A stretch of DNA of 64,000 bases from Planctomycetota bacterium (GTDB lineage Bacteria > Planctomycetota > Planctomycetia > Pirellulales > Pirellulaceae): NCBI GenBank assembly GCA_026692905.1, contig JAPLNL010000124.1:1-64000 (forward strand). The letters run 5' to 3'. This document shows, piece after piece, positions 8,963-18,031 of the stretch. Position 1 is the stretch's first letter; each line of letters begins with the position of its first letter. The translations under genes were made by a program, and so were the position numbers. A model generated the notes under the pieces. It was not told the origin of the DNA. It did not search any database and saw only the letters and a program-made list of their open reading frames with translations.

Positions 8963-9685
8963 TTAAACGAACAAAACCGAGCCGATGCGAACCATGGTGG
9001 CTCCTTCCTCGATGGCTGCTTCGAAGTCGTCGCTCATTCCCATCGACAACTCTTTGAGTGGCAGACCAAATTGTTTCGCCCATCGATCTCGTAGATTTCG
9101 CAGTGCTTCAAAATCCTTTCGAGCTTGGTCGATGCCCCCTTCCAAGCTTCCCATGCCCATCAGTCCGGACATTTCTAAATTCGGATGCTTTGCCGGTTCG
9201 GTCAGCCAGGCGGTCAGTAGCTCTTCCGCTTCAGGAATCATCATTCCGGTTTTGGTCGGATCGCCAGAGACATTCATTTCCAGCAATAGCTGAAGAGGTA
9301 AGTCGCGATGCAAAGAGTCCAATTGGACTTGCTCCAAAATTCGAAAGGAGTCTAGAGAGTGCATCGCAGTCACCAGAGGGAGAGTCCGTTTGGCTTTGTT
9401 CCGCTGCAAATGACCTATCAAATGCCATTTAATCCGCAAATCCGACAGAGCCTCTGCCTTTTCCCAAAGGACTTGCGGACGGCTTTCTCCCAAGTTTTCA
9501 CAGCCAAATTCCACGAGCCAGCTCGCAACCGAAGCGTCGACGTACTTGGTCACCCCAATCATTTTCACGTCTTTTCCAAGTCTGCCCGAACGGGCGGCGG
9601 ATTGCTCAATTCGCTCCAAAACGCGCGAATAATTGGCATGGAGTCGCTCTTTGCTTGGGTTGTACCTATTTGCCAAGTTGGCCAT
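8963..9685 (-). CDS. yggS: YggS/PLPBP family PLP-homeostasis protein
   Basis: Pyridoxal-5'-phosphate-binding homeostasis protein, a single-domain alanine-racemase-like barrel that buffers free PLP. From the ATG at 9685 it is 240 aa. Family marks are MIGVTKYVD with the PLP lysine K47, ENLGESRPQ, the signature WHLIGHLQRNKAKR, LEMNVSGDPTKTGM, SGLMGMG and LSMGMSDDFEAAIEEGATMVRIGS. An upstream in-frame start at 9760 would add 25 residues unlike the family and overlap the palindrome at 9745, so I reject it. Divergent from the MerC-domain gene. Confidence 0.95.
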   Translation of the reverse strand: MANLANRYNPSKERLHANYSRVLERIEQSAARSGRLGKDVKMIGVTKYVDASVASWLVEFGCENLGESRPQVLWEKAEALSDLRIKWHLIGHLQRNKAKRTLPLVTAMHSLDSFRILEQVQLDSLHRDLPLQLLLEMNVSGDPTKTGMMIPEAEELLTAWLTEPAKHPNLEMSGLMGMGSLEGGIDQARKDFEALRNLRDRWAKQFGLPLKELSMGMSDDFEAAIEEGATMVRIGSVLFV

Positions 9686-9744
9686 GTGGACTTTCCGGTT
9701 TGTTATCCATGAACAATTCGAATGCAAACATTTTGGAATTCTTT

Positions 9745-9759
9745 TGCAATAACATTGCA
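9745..9759. promoter_or_regulatory. Fur/Zur-like palindromic operator candidate
   Basis: Perfect 6-bp inverted repeat TGCAAT-AAC-ATTGCA in the divergent region between yggS (start 9685) and the MerC-domain gene (start 9841). The length, symmetry and AT-rich halves resemble boxes bound by Fur-superfamily regulators, which would suit a gene whose product has metal-type Cys and His clusters. The link to a regulator is inference. No regulator gene is adjacent. Confidence 0.4.
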
Positions 9760-9840
9760 TGTGCGCCTGAATTCGATATGATAACGTACCGACGAGGCGT
9801 GAGACACGAGGTCCAATTTACTTAGGAGCACAACTATACC

Positions 9841-10476
9841 ATGGAGAAAAGCGGGAATCAGTGGAAGGACTCTCTGGGCATTCTTGCTTCAGTGGCTTGC
9901 GCGATTCATTGTGCTGCAACTCCTGTTTTGCTGGCTTTTCTACCCGCTTTGAGTTTTACCGAATGGATGGCAAGTCCACGGTTTCATCAAATTGCGGCCT
10001 TGGTTTGTGTCGGGATGGTTTCGCTTGCAATTTGGCCCGCTTTTGTCAAATTTCGCGATTACCGCGTTCTGTCTTTGTCCACGGCAGGCCTTGCTTTGTT
10101 GATTTCAGCGGCTTTTTTCTTGCCGGACGAGTGCTGCTCCCGTCCTCTCGGGGAATCTGTAGAACTTGCTTCGGGCGAACACAACCATGGACCTAGTGAG
10201 ACACACGTTCACTCCGCCCACGCAGGGTCGACTTACACTGCTAGCCTTGTCAGTCCAGAACTGCTGTCGCTGATACAGCCTTGGATGACGCCTCTCGGTG
10301 GTTTGCTCTTGGTTATTGCACATGGTTTCAATTTGCGACGTCCGGTTCGCCGTTCGTCTTGCAGAAAAAGCGGATGCGAATGCCATCGGTCCACATTGAA
10401 CAATCTAGTGTCTCCTATCACGCTGAGCGAGCCTTCAGATCGGTTGGTTGCAAGTTCGACAACGCAGGCTGCTTAG
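9841..10476 (+). CDS. MerC-domain integral membrane protein
   Basis: Membrane protein with a MerC-type domain; in the founding family this carries Hg(II) into the cell. Its 211 aa show ACAIHCAATPVLLAFLP with Cys20/Cys24 in the first TM helix, then further hydrophobic segments (about 45-65 and 75-95) and a CC pair (PDECCSRP). A His-rich loop (HNHGPSETHVHSAH) leads to a final TM segment near 150-170. The tail is Ser/Cys/His-containing. No mer operon partner is present, so mercury specificity is doubtful. Another metal or an unknown role is as likely. The palindrome at 9745 may regulate it. Confidence 0.75.
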   Translation: MEKSGNQWKDSLGILASVACAIHCAATPVLLAFLPALSFTEWMASPRFHQIAALVCVGMVSLAIWPAFVKFRDYRVLSLSTAGLALLISAAFFLPDECCSRPLGESVELASGEHNHGPSETHVHSAHAGSTYTASLVSPELLSLIQPWMTPLGGLLLVIAHGFNLRRPVRRSSCRKSGCECHRSTLNNLVSPITLSEPSDRLVASSTTQAA

Positions 10477-10583
10477 GCGAGCGTCGGTGCCCAATTTACT
10501 TAGCACCAATCGCTTATTCGGTTTCGCGGTCCCCGCCGCTTTCATCTTCATTCGCTGCTATTTGGCATGCCGTGCTTGTGAGC

Positions 10584-11879
10584 CTAACGGGATTTGGCGT
10601 GCGTGGGGATCACGTACGGTCCTTCCGGTATGATCGCGATCGACTTGTCTCCGGACTGCGAGATACTTGCCGCAATGGCATCTTCGATCGATTCCACCAT
10701 TTGAACTCCGGTCAGTTCACGTTCAGGGCCCTTTAGGCCTTCGCTATAGAGTGAAACGTTGCCAACAGCCAGAGTTCTAAGGAGCATGTGCGTTTGCCAT
10801 GCATCGATATCCGCGAGCGGCATCGGGCGGATTCGATCCAAAAATCCTTGCCTACCCAACGAAACGAGATAGGACTGGGACTGACGGTACTCGTGCGAAC
10901 CAAGGCCCTCTTCGCAGGCGCTCGCAATGATCATCCTGCCACCGTCAGCTAGAATCTGAATAGGAGCGACCATGCCTTTGACTGTTTGATAATAAGTTTT
11001 GTCCAATGGGTAGCCCGCCGCGCTTGTCACCACGGTATTGAACTGTCGCTCTAGCGGAACCTCCGCGTAACGCTTCACAAAGGCAACACTTTCAAGGTGG
11101 CTCTTTTCGCAATCTCCGAAATTGACAAAGCTCATTCGTCTCGCTTCATCGATGATTGTGTTGATTGCGTATGCTTTGCCCAAAATCTTGAGAATTTCGA
11201 GCTGACCCCGGTGTAGTGGGTTGTTTAAAAGATTACCGTTGCATGCTAGCGGGTCGGCCATGAAACGATGATTATGGAAGGTCCGAATGGTTTCTTCACC
11301 TGCAACGCCAGGCGCGATAACTTTTCGGCCACCTGAGTAGCCAGCCATAAAATGCGGCTCCACCAAACCGATCGCAATTCGAAGATCTGCGTCCACCAGA
11401 TGCCGATTCAATACGACCGGAATACCGTCAGTTGGCGTATGCCCTAGGTCGACCATCCAATGTTTGTCGCGAGCAAAATGATTCTCGATTCGAATATTGT
11501 CGAACACCCAGTCGTCACCAATCACCTCGCGCATCTCACGCCCCAAATTGGGGCGGTGTAGACCGGTCGCAATCAAAATGGTGATACGGTCCAACGTCAC
11601 GCCGTTGGCGCTAAGCTGTTCGATCAGCCCTTTGAGGATCGGTCCGTTGGGAACAGGACGCGTAATATCGCAAATGACAATGCATACGCGTTTCACTCCC
11701 TTGGCCAACTCGGCGATCGAAGGGGCATCGACCGGGTTCAGCAATGCTTCGCGAATGGCCATAAGCGGTTCTTGTAAGACAGGCATGTCTGGTTTACGAA
11801 TCACCGTCGGTTCGCAACCGTTTGGCAACTTCACATGCAATTCCCCTTTGCCATACCGAATCGAAATTGAATCGCTCAT
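10584..11879 (-). CDS. larA: LarA-family nickel-pincer lactate racemase homologue (DUF2088)
   Basis: Member of the LarA family, which racemises or epimerises 2-hydroxyacids using a nickel-pincer nucleotide covalently held by lysine. The 431-aa length matches the family. The residues known in Lactiplantibacillus LarA can be matched: H108 (ATGLHRP), H176 (EPHFMAG), the pincer lysine K186 (YSGGRKVIAPG) and the Ni-ligand-type H202 (FHNHR). The cofactor genes larB, larC and larE are not in this window. Substrate could be lactate or another hydroxyacid, as the family is broad. It stands alone on the minus strand. Confidence 0.85.
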   Translation of the reverse strand: MSDSISIRYGKGELHVKLPNGCEPTVIRKPDMPVLQEPLMAIREALLNPVDAPSIAELAKGVKRVCIVICDITRPVPNGPILKGLIEQLSANGVTLDRITILIATGLHRPNLGREMREVIGDDWVFDNIRIENHFARDKHWMVDLGHTPTDGIPVVLNRHLVDADLRIAIGLVEPHFMAGYSGGRKVIAPGVAGEETIRTFHNHRFMADPLACNGNLLNNPLHRGQLEILKILGKAYAINTIIDEARRMSFVNFGDCEKSHLESVAFVKRYAEVPLERQFNTVVTSAAGYPLDKTYYQTVKGMVAPIQILADGGRMIIASACEEGLGSHEYRQSQSYLVSLGRQGFLDRIRPMPLADIDAWQTHMLLRTLAVGNVSLYSEGLKGPERELTGVQMVESIEDAIAASISQSGDKSIAIIPEGPYVIPTHAKSR

Positions 11880-11942
11880 TAAGTTATCCCTACCGTCGCC
11901 AAGGTTAAGATTGAATGCAAAAAGTATAGTTTGTTGAAAGCG

Positions 11943-12875
11943 TTAAAGCTGAACGCCATCACGTACTGGTTTAATGTAGGCAGCAGCCATTTGATCGATG
12001 ACCTCCGTACTCGCCGCCGGGATTTGTTCAGGCAATCTGATCATCAGTTCCACCATCATGTCACCCACGACACCACCTGGTCCCTTTAGTCCCTGTCCCT
12101 TGATTCGAAGCTTCTTGCCACTGTTGCTCATCGGAGGAATGGTCAACGTCACGGTGCCGGCCGGTGTCGGGACATCGATACGCGCACCTTGAACGGCCTC
12201 AGGAATCGATATCGGCAGACGTAGTTCAAGATTGCTTCCGACGATTTTGAAGTAGGGATGCGGCTCCAAGTTCACCTTGAGTATCAAGTCACCTGGCTTG
12301 CCATTTGGGCTGGGATGCCCTTGCCCACGAAGTCGAACCTTTTTACCCGGTTCGATACCGGCTGGAATCTTGACGGTGATCGATTCCATTTTGCCGTCGT
12401 TGTCCAATTGGATACGTGTCTCGCCGCCGAGGATGATCGTTCGCAGTGGCACCGCGATCTCCGCTGAAACATCAGCACCGCGAGGGGGCGCAGCACGTCG
12501 CGCGCGTCCTTGCCCACCTGCAAACTGACCAAAAATATCTCCCAGATCGACTCCGCCCGCGCCACCACGACCAAAAATGTCTCCGAAATCGAAACCCGCG
12601 CCACCTTGGGGTGCTCCGCGCGATTGGCCTCCTGCAAACGGATTCTTTCCGTATTGTTCGTAGTTGTCCCCGAACTGGTCGTACATTTTGCGTTTTTCTG
12701 GATCGTTCAAACAATCGTATGCCTGTTGAACCTCTTGAAAACGCTTCTTCGCGTTCTTGTCGTCTTGATTCAAGTCCGGATGGAATTTACGGGCAAGTTT
12801 CCTATAAGCCTTTGAAATTTCCTCGGTTGAGGCTGTTCTCTCGACATCCAAAATTTTGTAATAATCGTTTGCCAT
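11943..12875 (-). CDS. DnaJ/CbpA-type co-chaperone without zinc finger
   Basis: J-domain protein of type II (CbpA-like). It has a J domain at 1-70 with the HPD motif (RKFHPDLNQ), then a Gly/Phe-rich linker (about 75-140, GGAGFDFGDIFGRGG). The DnaJ C-terminal substrate-binding domains follow (VPLRTIILGGETRI, IPAGIEPGKKVRLRGQG, HPYFKIVGSNLELRLPIS). The zinc-finger CxxCxGxG repeats of canonical DnaJ are absent. The start MANDYYKIL at 12875 has GGAA about 8 nt upstream. An ATG at 12887 would add four residues. Upstream in-frame sequence to 13013 is not J-protein-like and overlaps the divergent gene. Confidence 0.92.
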   Translation of the reverse strand: MANDYYKILDVERTASTEEISKAYRKLARKFHPDLNQDDKNAKKRFQEVQQAYDCLNDPEKRKMYDQFGDNYEQYGKNPFAGGQSRGAPQGGAGFDFGDIFGRGGAGGVDLGDIFGQFAGGQGRARRAAPPRGADVSAEIAVPLRTIILGGETRIQLDNDGKMESITVKIPAGIEPGKKVRLRGQGHPSPNGKPGDLILKVNLEPHPYFKIVGSNLELRLPISIPEAVQGARIDVPTPAGTVTLTIPPMSNSGKKLRIKGQGLKGPGGVVGDMMVELMIRLPEQIPAASTEVIDQMAAAYIKPVRDGVQL

Positions 12876-13000
12876 ACTTGTTTCCATGCGTGTACTCTCT
12901 TGTTGGCCAAAGACAATTCGGAACGGATGTCGATAGCCATTGAAGTATTTTAGCTGGATTTCAACGGATTCCCCAGGGCAAACCAACCTCGAATTGACCG

Positions 13001-14653
13001 ATGCGTAAAACAATCATTCCGCTTGATCGAATCCTCATGGTCATGGCAATTTCCCTAGCCACTGCATTTTGTCCTGGCTTTTGTGCCGGCCAAGGTGCCG
13101 TCGAGCTTGAATTTACGGATAAAGATACTGGTGATCCGGTCTCAGCTAGGCTCACATTCACCAAATCCGGCAAAAAAATATCTCGACCGCGAAAGGTTCT
13201 CTTTGCCCAAGAGCATTGGCTGGCAGAAAAGAAATTGCAATTGACTCCCCCGAACGGTGAGTTTGAATTTTCTGCCCAACGCGGCCCAGAGTTCAACGAA
13301 ATCAAAGGTGGATTCACGATTGAGCCTCGAGCCAAAGATTCCGTTCCGATCGCAATCCCGCGCTCCATCGATATGCACGCCGAAAATTGGTACAGCGGAG
13401 ATCACCTTTCTCCGCTCACCTCGAGCGATCTCTTTCGGTGGCAGGCTGCCGACGCGGTCGACCTGACGGTTTCGACAGCAGAAGTCAAAGAAACCAAAGT
13501 CCCCAATACCAACCCTCGGCCGAAAGGTCGCTCGAGCAAAGAGCAGGATAAGGCCGTAGAAGAAAGCATAAAAACCCAAATCAATCCCAATGGACTGGGG
13601 CTCCAAACATCGAGTCGTAGCTTGGAGTGGGAGCATGGTGCGGTTCTGCTACATGGTGTCAAGGGATCGCAAGCCAAATTGCAAGACGGGGCCGAAGCTC
13701 TAGAGCAACTCGATCAACCGAAAGATCAAAAGCCATTCGTTGTTGAATTGCTTCGGCCCTGGTCGCGCGACGTCCCACTCCTCTTGGCCAGTAATGCAAT
13801 CCGTTCCATCCAAATTCTATCTTCCTACAATCGAATGGGTGGGGACGACCGGATGGCAGTTGCACCGACGCCAGATAAAGGCGTTTTCGGAAAAGTTCAG
13901 CTGACTATTGGCAAGGAAAAATCGCCGAGTCAAATTTTTACCCCTATTGAATCAATCGATTCCGTCCGATATCGCGATGCGCTTGGTGTTGGAAAGCTGA
14001 GCGAGAGTATCTACTGGAAGATGCTTGAAGCAGGTCTACCATTGACACCGACCGCTGGCAGTGGGTTCGTCGGAAACGAAACGCTTGTCGGTTATAACCG
14101 CGTATACGCTTACTCGGCAAATCCGCCCGATGAAGCCGCGTGGTGGCAAGCTATTTCCAGTGGACATACGTTTGTAACCAACGGGCCAATGCTCCGAGCG
14201 AATATCAATGGTTTACCACCAGGAAGCGTGCAAACCAGTTACCGCTCGCAGCGCATCGCTTTGGATATCGGGGTATCACTGGCGGTACGGGACCCAGTCG
14301 ATTACTTGGATGTGGTCTTTAATGGTGACACGATCTACAGTGCGAAGCTCGAAGATCACTACAAACGCGGAGAATTTCCACCGATCGAAATCGATAAGTC
14401 TGGCTGGTTGGTGATTCGGGTTGTGACCGAACACACAAAGGGCTACCGATTAGCGACGACAGCACCGTTTTATTTTGTTTTTGATGGCAAGCCTCGAATT
14501 TCCCGCGAGGCGGTTTCGTTTTTCCAGCGATGGCAAAAGGGTGCATTCGAAAGTATCAATTCATCGCCCGAAGCAAAAAGAAGATATGAACCTTGGGTAG
14601 CGCGCTCGAGTCAATTTTGGGAATCAAAAATGGTCGAAAGCAACGCGGAATAA
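13001..14653 (+). CDS. Secreted PHP/CehA-McbA-like protein
   Basis: Secreted 550-aa protein with a signal peptide (residues 1-30, ending near FCAGQG) and a beta-sandwich-like N-terminal region. A segment resembling the PHP-type metallohydrolase region of CehA/McbA proteins follows (IDMHAENWYSGDHLSP, about 121-136). The classical HxH of PHP domains is not intact here (HAE in its place), so catalysis is uncertain. Later segments (AGLPLTPTAGSGF, GHTFVTNGPMLRANING) match the pattern seen in planctomycete relatives. It is divergent from the DnaJ-type gene with about 125 bp between starts. Substrate unknown. Confidence 0.65.
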   Translation: MRKTIIPLDRILMVMAISLATAFCPGFCAGQGAVELEFTDKDTGDPVSARLTFTKSGKKISRPRKVLFAQEHWLAEKKLQLTPPNGEFEFSAQRGPEFNEIKGGFTIEPRAKDSVPIAIPRSIDMHAENWYSGDHLSPLTSSDLFRWQAADAVDLTVSTAEVKETKVPNTNPRPKGRSSKEQDKAVEESIKTQINPNGLGLQTSSRSLEWEHGAVLLHGVKGSQAKLQDGAEALEQLDQPKDQKPFVVELLRPWSRDVPLLLASNAIRSIQILSSYNRMGGDDRMAVAPTPDKGVFGKVQLTIGKEKSPSQIFTPIESIDSVRYRDALGVGKLSESIYWKMLEAGLPLTPTAGSGFVGNETLVGYNRVYAYSANPPDEAAWWQAISSGHTFVTNGPMLRANINGLPPGSVQTSYRSQRIALDIGVSLAVRDPVDYLDVVFNGDTIYSAKLEDHYKRGEFPPIEIDKSGWLVIRVVTEHTKGYRLATTAPFYFVFDGKPRISREAVSFFQRWQKGAFESINSSPEAKRRYEPWVARSSQFWESKMVESNAE

Positions 14654-14797
14654 TTGAGATTCATGCCGACGCTATATCAATTCATACCGAGCATGTTTGG
14701 ATAACGTGTTCATTTGCGAACCGCTATCCTCGTTACCGCTCTTGTCCTGGCAAGGAGCGACAAAGCGATGCAGACGAAGGCCTCGGGCGCACTCACC

Positions 14798-16198
14798 CTA
14801 GTACGCGTCTCGTTTTAGAACAACAAAGAACGTTTTGAACAGGATTTTGATGTCCATCCAGATCGACCAATCGCGGATGTACCTGTGATCCAGCGAGATG
14901 CGTGCTTCCATCTTTTCAACCGTGTCTGTTTCTCCTCGACTGCCTTCGACTTGCGCGAGACCAGTAATGCCGGGTTTTACTTTGTGTCGCATCATGTAGC
15001 CTCGAATCAGCTTCCTGAAGTGCTCGTTGTGCGCATTCGCATGCGGGCGAGGACCTACCAACGACATGTTGCCCATGATGACGTTGAATAACTGCGGCAA
15101 TTCGTCCATCGATGTCTTTCGTAAAATCGAACCTACTGGCGTTATTCGTGGATCGTTCTTGATCGCTTGCTTGACGATAGGGCCATTGTCACACGTATGC
15201 ATCGATCTAAACTTCAAAACCAGGATCTCTTTCCCATCTAGGCCGTATCGCTTTTGGCGGAAGAAGATCGGACCCGGTGAAGTGAATTTGACGAGTAGCC
15301 CACAAGCCAAGAGTATGGGTGAAATCATTACTACTCCAACCAAGCTGATGGATAAATCCAAGGCTCTTTTTAACCAACCATCAACCCCGTATATCGGTGT
15401 TTCGAAAACGCTAACCACGGGCAGTCCCCCCACGTGAGTCCATCGTGAATGAAGCAATTCGAACACGAAAAAATCGGGGACGATATACGCAGACGCGGTT
15501 GTGTTGGCCAAGCGGTCTAGCACAGATTGAATCCGCTTTTCTGCTCTCATTGGGAGCGTAATGAGAACCGTGTCGATCTCACCGGCTTCAACCATCTCTA
15601 ACAATTTGTTGCTGTCTCCTATGAACGGAGGCATGTTCTCAGTTGTGTCGGCTCGTCGTCCGTCGCCTCGATCGTCGAAAAAACCAACAATTTTCAGTCC
15701 ACTATCGGTTGATTCCTGTGCATTGCGAGCGACTTCGAGCCCAAGTCGATTCGAGCCGACGATCGCGGTCTTGCTGACCCCATATCCGCGACGTCCGAGA
15801 AGTTCGAGAATGCTTCGCAGGCACATGTGTGTTGTCAGCACAAAAAGTCCTCCGACAAAGAACCAGGCAATTAGCGATGATCGTGCAAAGGTTTCGATGC
15901 TTCTCGTAAACAATCCGATGAGCATGAGTAATACGAATGTTACGGTCCAAGCGGCAGCAGCCAAGCCGACTTCACTGTCTGCCGATCGACCGCGGCCCGG
16001 CTTGTAGATCCCGAAAAGTTCACCAACGAAAAATAGCGTGATGCACGCGACTAAGCTCGATATCGTGGTCGCTTGGTTCAAGGGCTGCTGGGTTAGCCAC
16101 TGTACGAGCGGTAGCGACAAGCAAAGCGTGATGGAGTCGATGGCATGCAGCAGAGTCGGCAGAAACGACCGTGTGGTCCGAATGTTGGACGTAGACAT
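14798..16198 (-). CDS. Exopolysaccharide polyprenyl glycosylphosphotransferase
   Basis: Initiating glycosyltransferase that moves a sugar-1-phosphate from a nucleotide sugar to undecaprenyl phosphate. The 466 aa show an N-terminal membrane region with four or five TM helices (about 15-125), then a CoA-binding-like/NAD-like segment (TAIVGSNRLGLEVA). A further TM helix near 285-305 leads into the bacterial sugar transferase domain: SPGPIFFRQKRYG, LKFRSMH, TSMDELPQLFNVI, MSLVGPRP, KPGITGLAQVEGSRGETD. This fits the undecaprenyl-phosphate glucose phosphotransferase type (WcaJ/PssY-like). No polymerase or flippase genes are near, so it may serve a distant polysaccharide locus. Confidence 0.92.
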   Translation of the reverse strand: MSTSNIRTTRSFLPTLLHAIDSITLCLSLPLVQWLTQQPLNQATTISSLVACITLFFVGELFGIYKPGRGRSADSEVGLAAAAWTVTFVLLMLIGLFTRSIETFARSSLIAWFFVGGLFVLTTHMCLRSILELLGRRGYGVSKTAIVGSNRLGLEVARNAQESTDSGLKIVGFFDDRGDGRRADTTENMPPFIGDSNKLLEMVEAGEIDTVLITLPMRAEKRIQSVLDRLANTTASAYIVPDFFVFELLHSRWTHVGGLPVVSVFETPIYGVDGWLKRALDLSISLVGVVMISPILLACGLLVKFTSPGPIFFRQKRYGLDGKEILVLKFRSMHTCDNGPIVKQAIKNDPRITPVGSILRKTSMDELPQLFNVIMGNMSLVGPRPHANAHNEHFRKLIRGYMMRHKVKPGITGLAQVEGSRGETDTVEKMEARISLDHRYIRDWSIWMDIKILFKTFFVVLKRDAY

Positions 16199-16504
16199 GT
16201 TCTTTTGCCTTCGATGGGTTTGGTATGAAAAACGAGCGCAATCGATCTAATCGCTAGGATCGGATGCTTCTGATCCGATAGACGAAAAACCGTAGGTCAT
16301 TCTGCAAACGTTTCCAAGAAATCACTCTGAAAAGCCTATTGGCTCGTGTTGCCGCTCCCCACTAACCGCTACGTCCCCAAAAGACCTAATTCTGTGACCA
16401 CAGTCGAACTTGGCGAGCCAATCGCCCGATATTACATAAACGTATTTGAGTTGAGTACTGTCGAGGACGGTTTGTCCCCTATTCATCCTTGGTCGAGTCA
16501 ATGC

Positions 16505-17131
16505 ATGCCTGAATCACTCAGCATTATTTTCCCGGTTCGCGATCGCCAATCTCAAATCGGGGATCGAGTGGAGAATCTGCTCGAATTGCTTTGCGAGCTA
16601 TGTAGCGACATCCAATTAATTGTCGTCGATGATCATTCGGAAGACGCAACTCCCGAAGTACTTGATGAGATGCGAAGGAGATATCCTCAAGTCAATGTTG
16701 TTCGAAACATGACCTCCGTAGGACCGGCACAAGCGGTCGAATCGGTACTGTGTTTGGCTCGAGGCGATTTCATTTTCCTGCATCAATCCTACGAAGCCAT
16801 TGATTTCGAGGAAATCCTACAGCTTTGGCAACTGAGAAAAGATGAGCAATTGGTCATTGCGCGCGCTGCGACTCGAGTCCGTAGAATCGACCAGCAATTG
16901 TTGCAACGTCTGCACGAGTGGGGGCGAAAACTCGAGGAACATTGGCCTGTCCCAAGAGCCGTTGTGAACGGTCTTCAGATGATGCGGAAGGATGGTGTCA
17001 AGTCACTGTCGAAGATCAAGGATACAGCCGAAGATCTTGAGGTGACTCACCAATCGCATCGACGTATCACGGCACCCAAGTACATTCAGTCGGCGTCCAC
17101 CAACGCTCAATCCAAAGCAGAAATGCGCTAG
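16505..17131 (+). CDS. Family 2 glycosyltransferase-like protein
   Basis: GT2-type (GT-A fold) glycosyltransferase-like protein of 208 aa. SLSIIFPVRDRQ begins the nucleotide-sugar fold, with VVDDHSEDATPEVLDE as the first acidic motif. The second half is short and lacks an obvious DxD and acceptor region, so it may be a truncated or regulatory member. I choose the ATG at 16505. A GTG at 16346 would add 53 residues without family likeness. Its TAG stop shares the palindrome CTAG with the stop of the convergent ExbD gene, so the genes overlap by a few bases. Confidence 0.65.
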   Translation: MPESLSIIFPVRDRQSQIGDRVENLLELLCELCSDIQLIVVDDHSEDATPEVLDEMRRRYPQVNVVRNMTSVGPAQAVESVLCLARGDFIFLHQSYEAIDFEEILQLWQLRKDEQLVIARAATRVRRIDQQLLQRLHEWGRKLEEHWPVPRAVVNGLQMMRKDGVKSLSKIKDTAEDLEVTHQSHRRITAPKYIQSASTNAQSKAEMR

Positions 17132-17595
17132 CGAGCCACTAAAAAAACCGCAAGCGAACCGTTGGCTCGTGCGATATCGTACACTCGAATCGCTTCCCCG
17201 GCCGGAACATTGTCCTCTGGGTCAATGACGATCGGCACATTGGGTTGGACCCGAACAAGCTGACTCACTCTATTGGTCAGTTCCGCAAAAGAAGCTGCAG
17301 GATCACCATTTACTGTGTATTCCAAAACCTGTGTGGATGGTTCCTTTGGGAGGCGAATACGAATCACAACGTCACTTAAATCGCTTAGGTTTTTCGCAAG
17401 CTCTTGTTCGGTCGCGTTTCCCTGTGTTTGTGCATCCGGTGCCGCAGCCGTTGCGCTGGGCAATGCTTTTTCGAGCTTTTGAAACGACGAAGTGGAAAGA
17501 AAGAAAACCAATAGCAAAAATACGACATCGATCATCGGCGTCATCATACTGTCGACCGACGCGCTCTTGGATGGATCGGAATAGGCGGTTCGCAT
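17128..17595 (-). CDS. exbD: ExbD/TolR family biopolymer transport protein (second of pair)
   Basis: ExbD/TolR-type inner membrane protein that with an ExbB/TolQ channel converts proton motive force into work at the outer membrane. From the ATG at 17595 it has 155 aa, with one TM helix (about 18-38) holding the essential Asp in TPMIDVVFLLLVFFL. A periplasmic domain follows, ending in the typical ...YDIARANGSLAVFLVAR tail. The ATG overlaps the stop of the upstream exbD by one base (TGATG), so the two are translationally coupled. The ExbB-like partner candidate in this window is distant (44791). Confidence 0.88.
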   Translation of the reverse strand: MRTAYSDPSKSASVDSMMTPMIDVVFLLLVFFLSTSSFQKLEKALPSATAAAPDAQTQGNATEQELAKNLSDLSDVVIRIRLPKEPSTQVLEYTVNGDPAASFAELTNRVSQLVRVQPNVPIVIDPEDNVPAGEAIRVYDIARANGSLAVFLVAR

Positions 17596-18014
17596 CAGCC
17601 TTTCTCCTCGTACACCGCAAACACCACGTCGGAGTTGCCCGTTTGCGAACACACTTTGAGTAGTGATGCTATGTACTTGTACGGAGTCGTTCGGTCGGTT
17701 CGAATTCGAATCCGCAATGCTTCTTGCTCAGCACGCATTCGACTTAAGATTGCACGCGCAACTTGTTCCAACGGCATTGCGACGTTGGAAACTTGATATT
17801 CGCCTGACGGCAAGACTTGCACGGTTACCGTTGGTCGATCGACAACCTCCAGCAAGCCTGCATCTGCGAATGGCAAATCGAGTTTTAAGAAGTTCTCCTG
17901 CTTGGCCAGGTGGCTGCTAACCAAAAAGAAAATGATAAGCAAAAAAGTCACGTCGATCATGGGTGTCATGTTGATTGTGACACCTTTGGATCCACGGTAA
18001 TTTGGGATTCTCAC
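17595..18014 (-). CDS. exbD: ExbD/TolR family biopolymer transport protein (first of pair)
   Basis: ExbD-type protein of 139 aa from the GTG at 18014 (RIPNYRGSKGVTIN...), with TPMIDVTFLLIIFFLV as the TM helix carrying the functional Asp and a small periplasmic domain. A longer frame to 18284 exists, but its first 90 residues are antisense-like, overlap the LptF/G gene and lack family likeness. GTG at 18014 leaves a 17-nt gap to the lptF/G stop. It forms an operon with the following exbD, so the two ExbDs may make a heterodimeric periplasmic unit. Confidence 0.82.
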   Translation of the reverse strand: MRIPNYRGSKGVTINMTPMIDVTFLLIIFFLVSSHLAKQENFLKLDLPFADAGLLEVVDRPTVTVQVLPSGEYQVSNVAMPLEQVARAILSRMRAEQEALRIRIRTDRTTPYKYIASLLKVCSQTGNSDVVFAVYEEKG

Positions 18015-18031
18015 AGAAGCTAGCGCGGGGG

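Noticed and set aside
12446-12943. Open frame opposite the DnaJ-type gene
   Set aside because: It is the shadow of the Gly/Arg-rich linker and J domain, with no protein features of its own.
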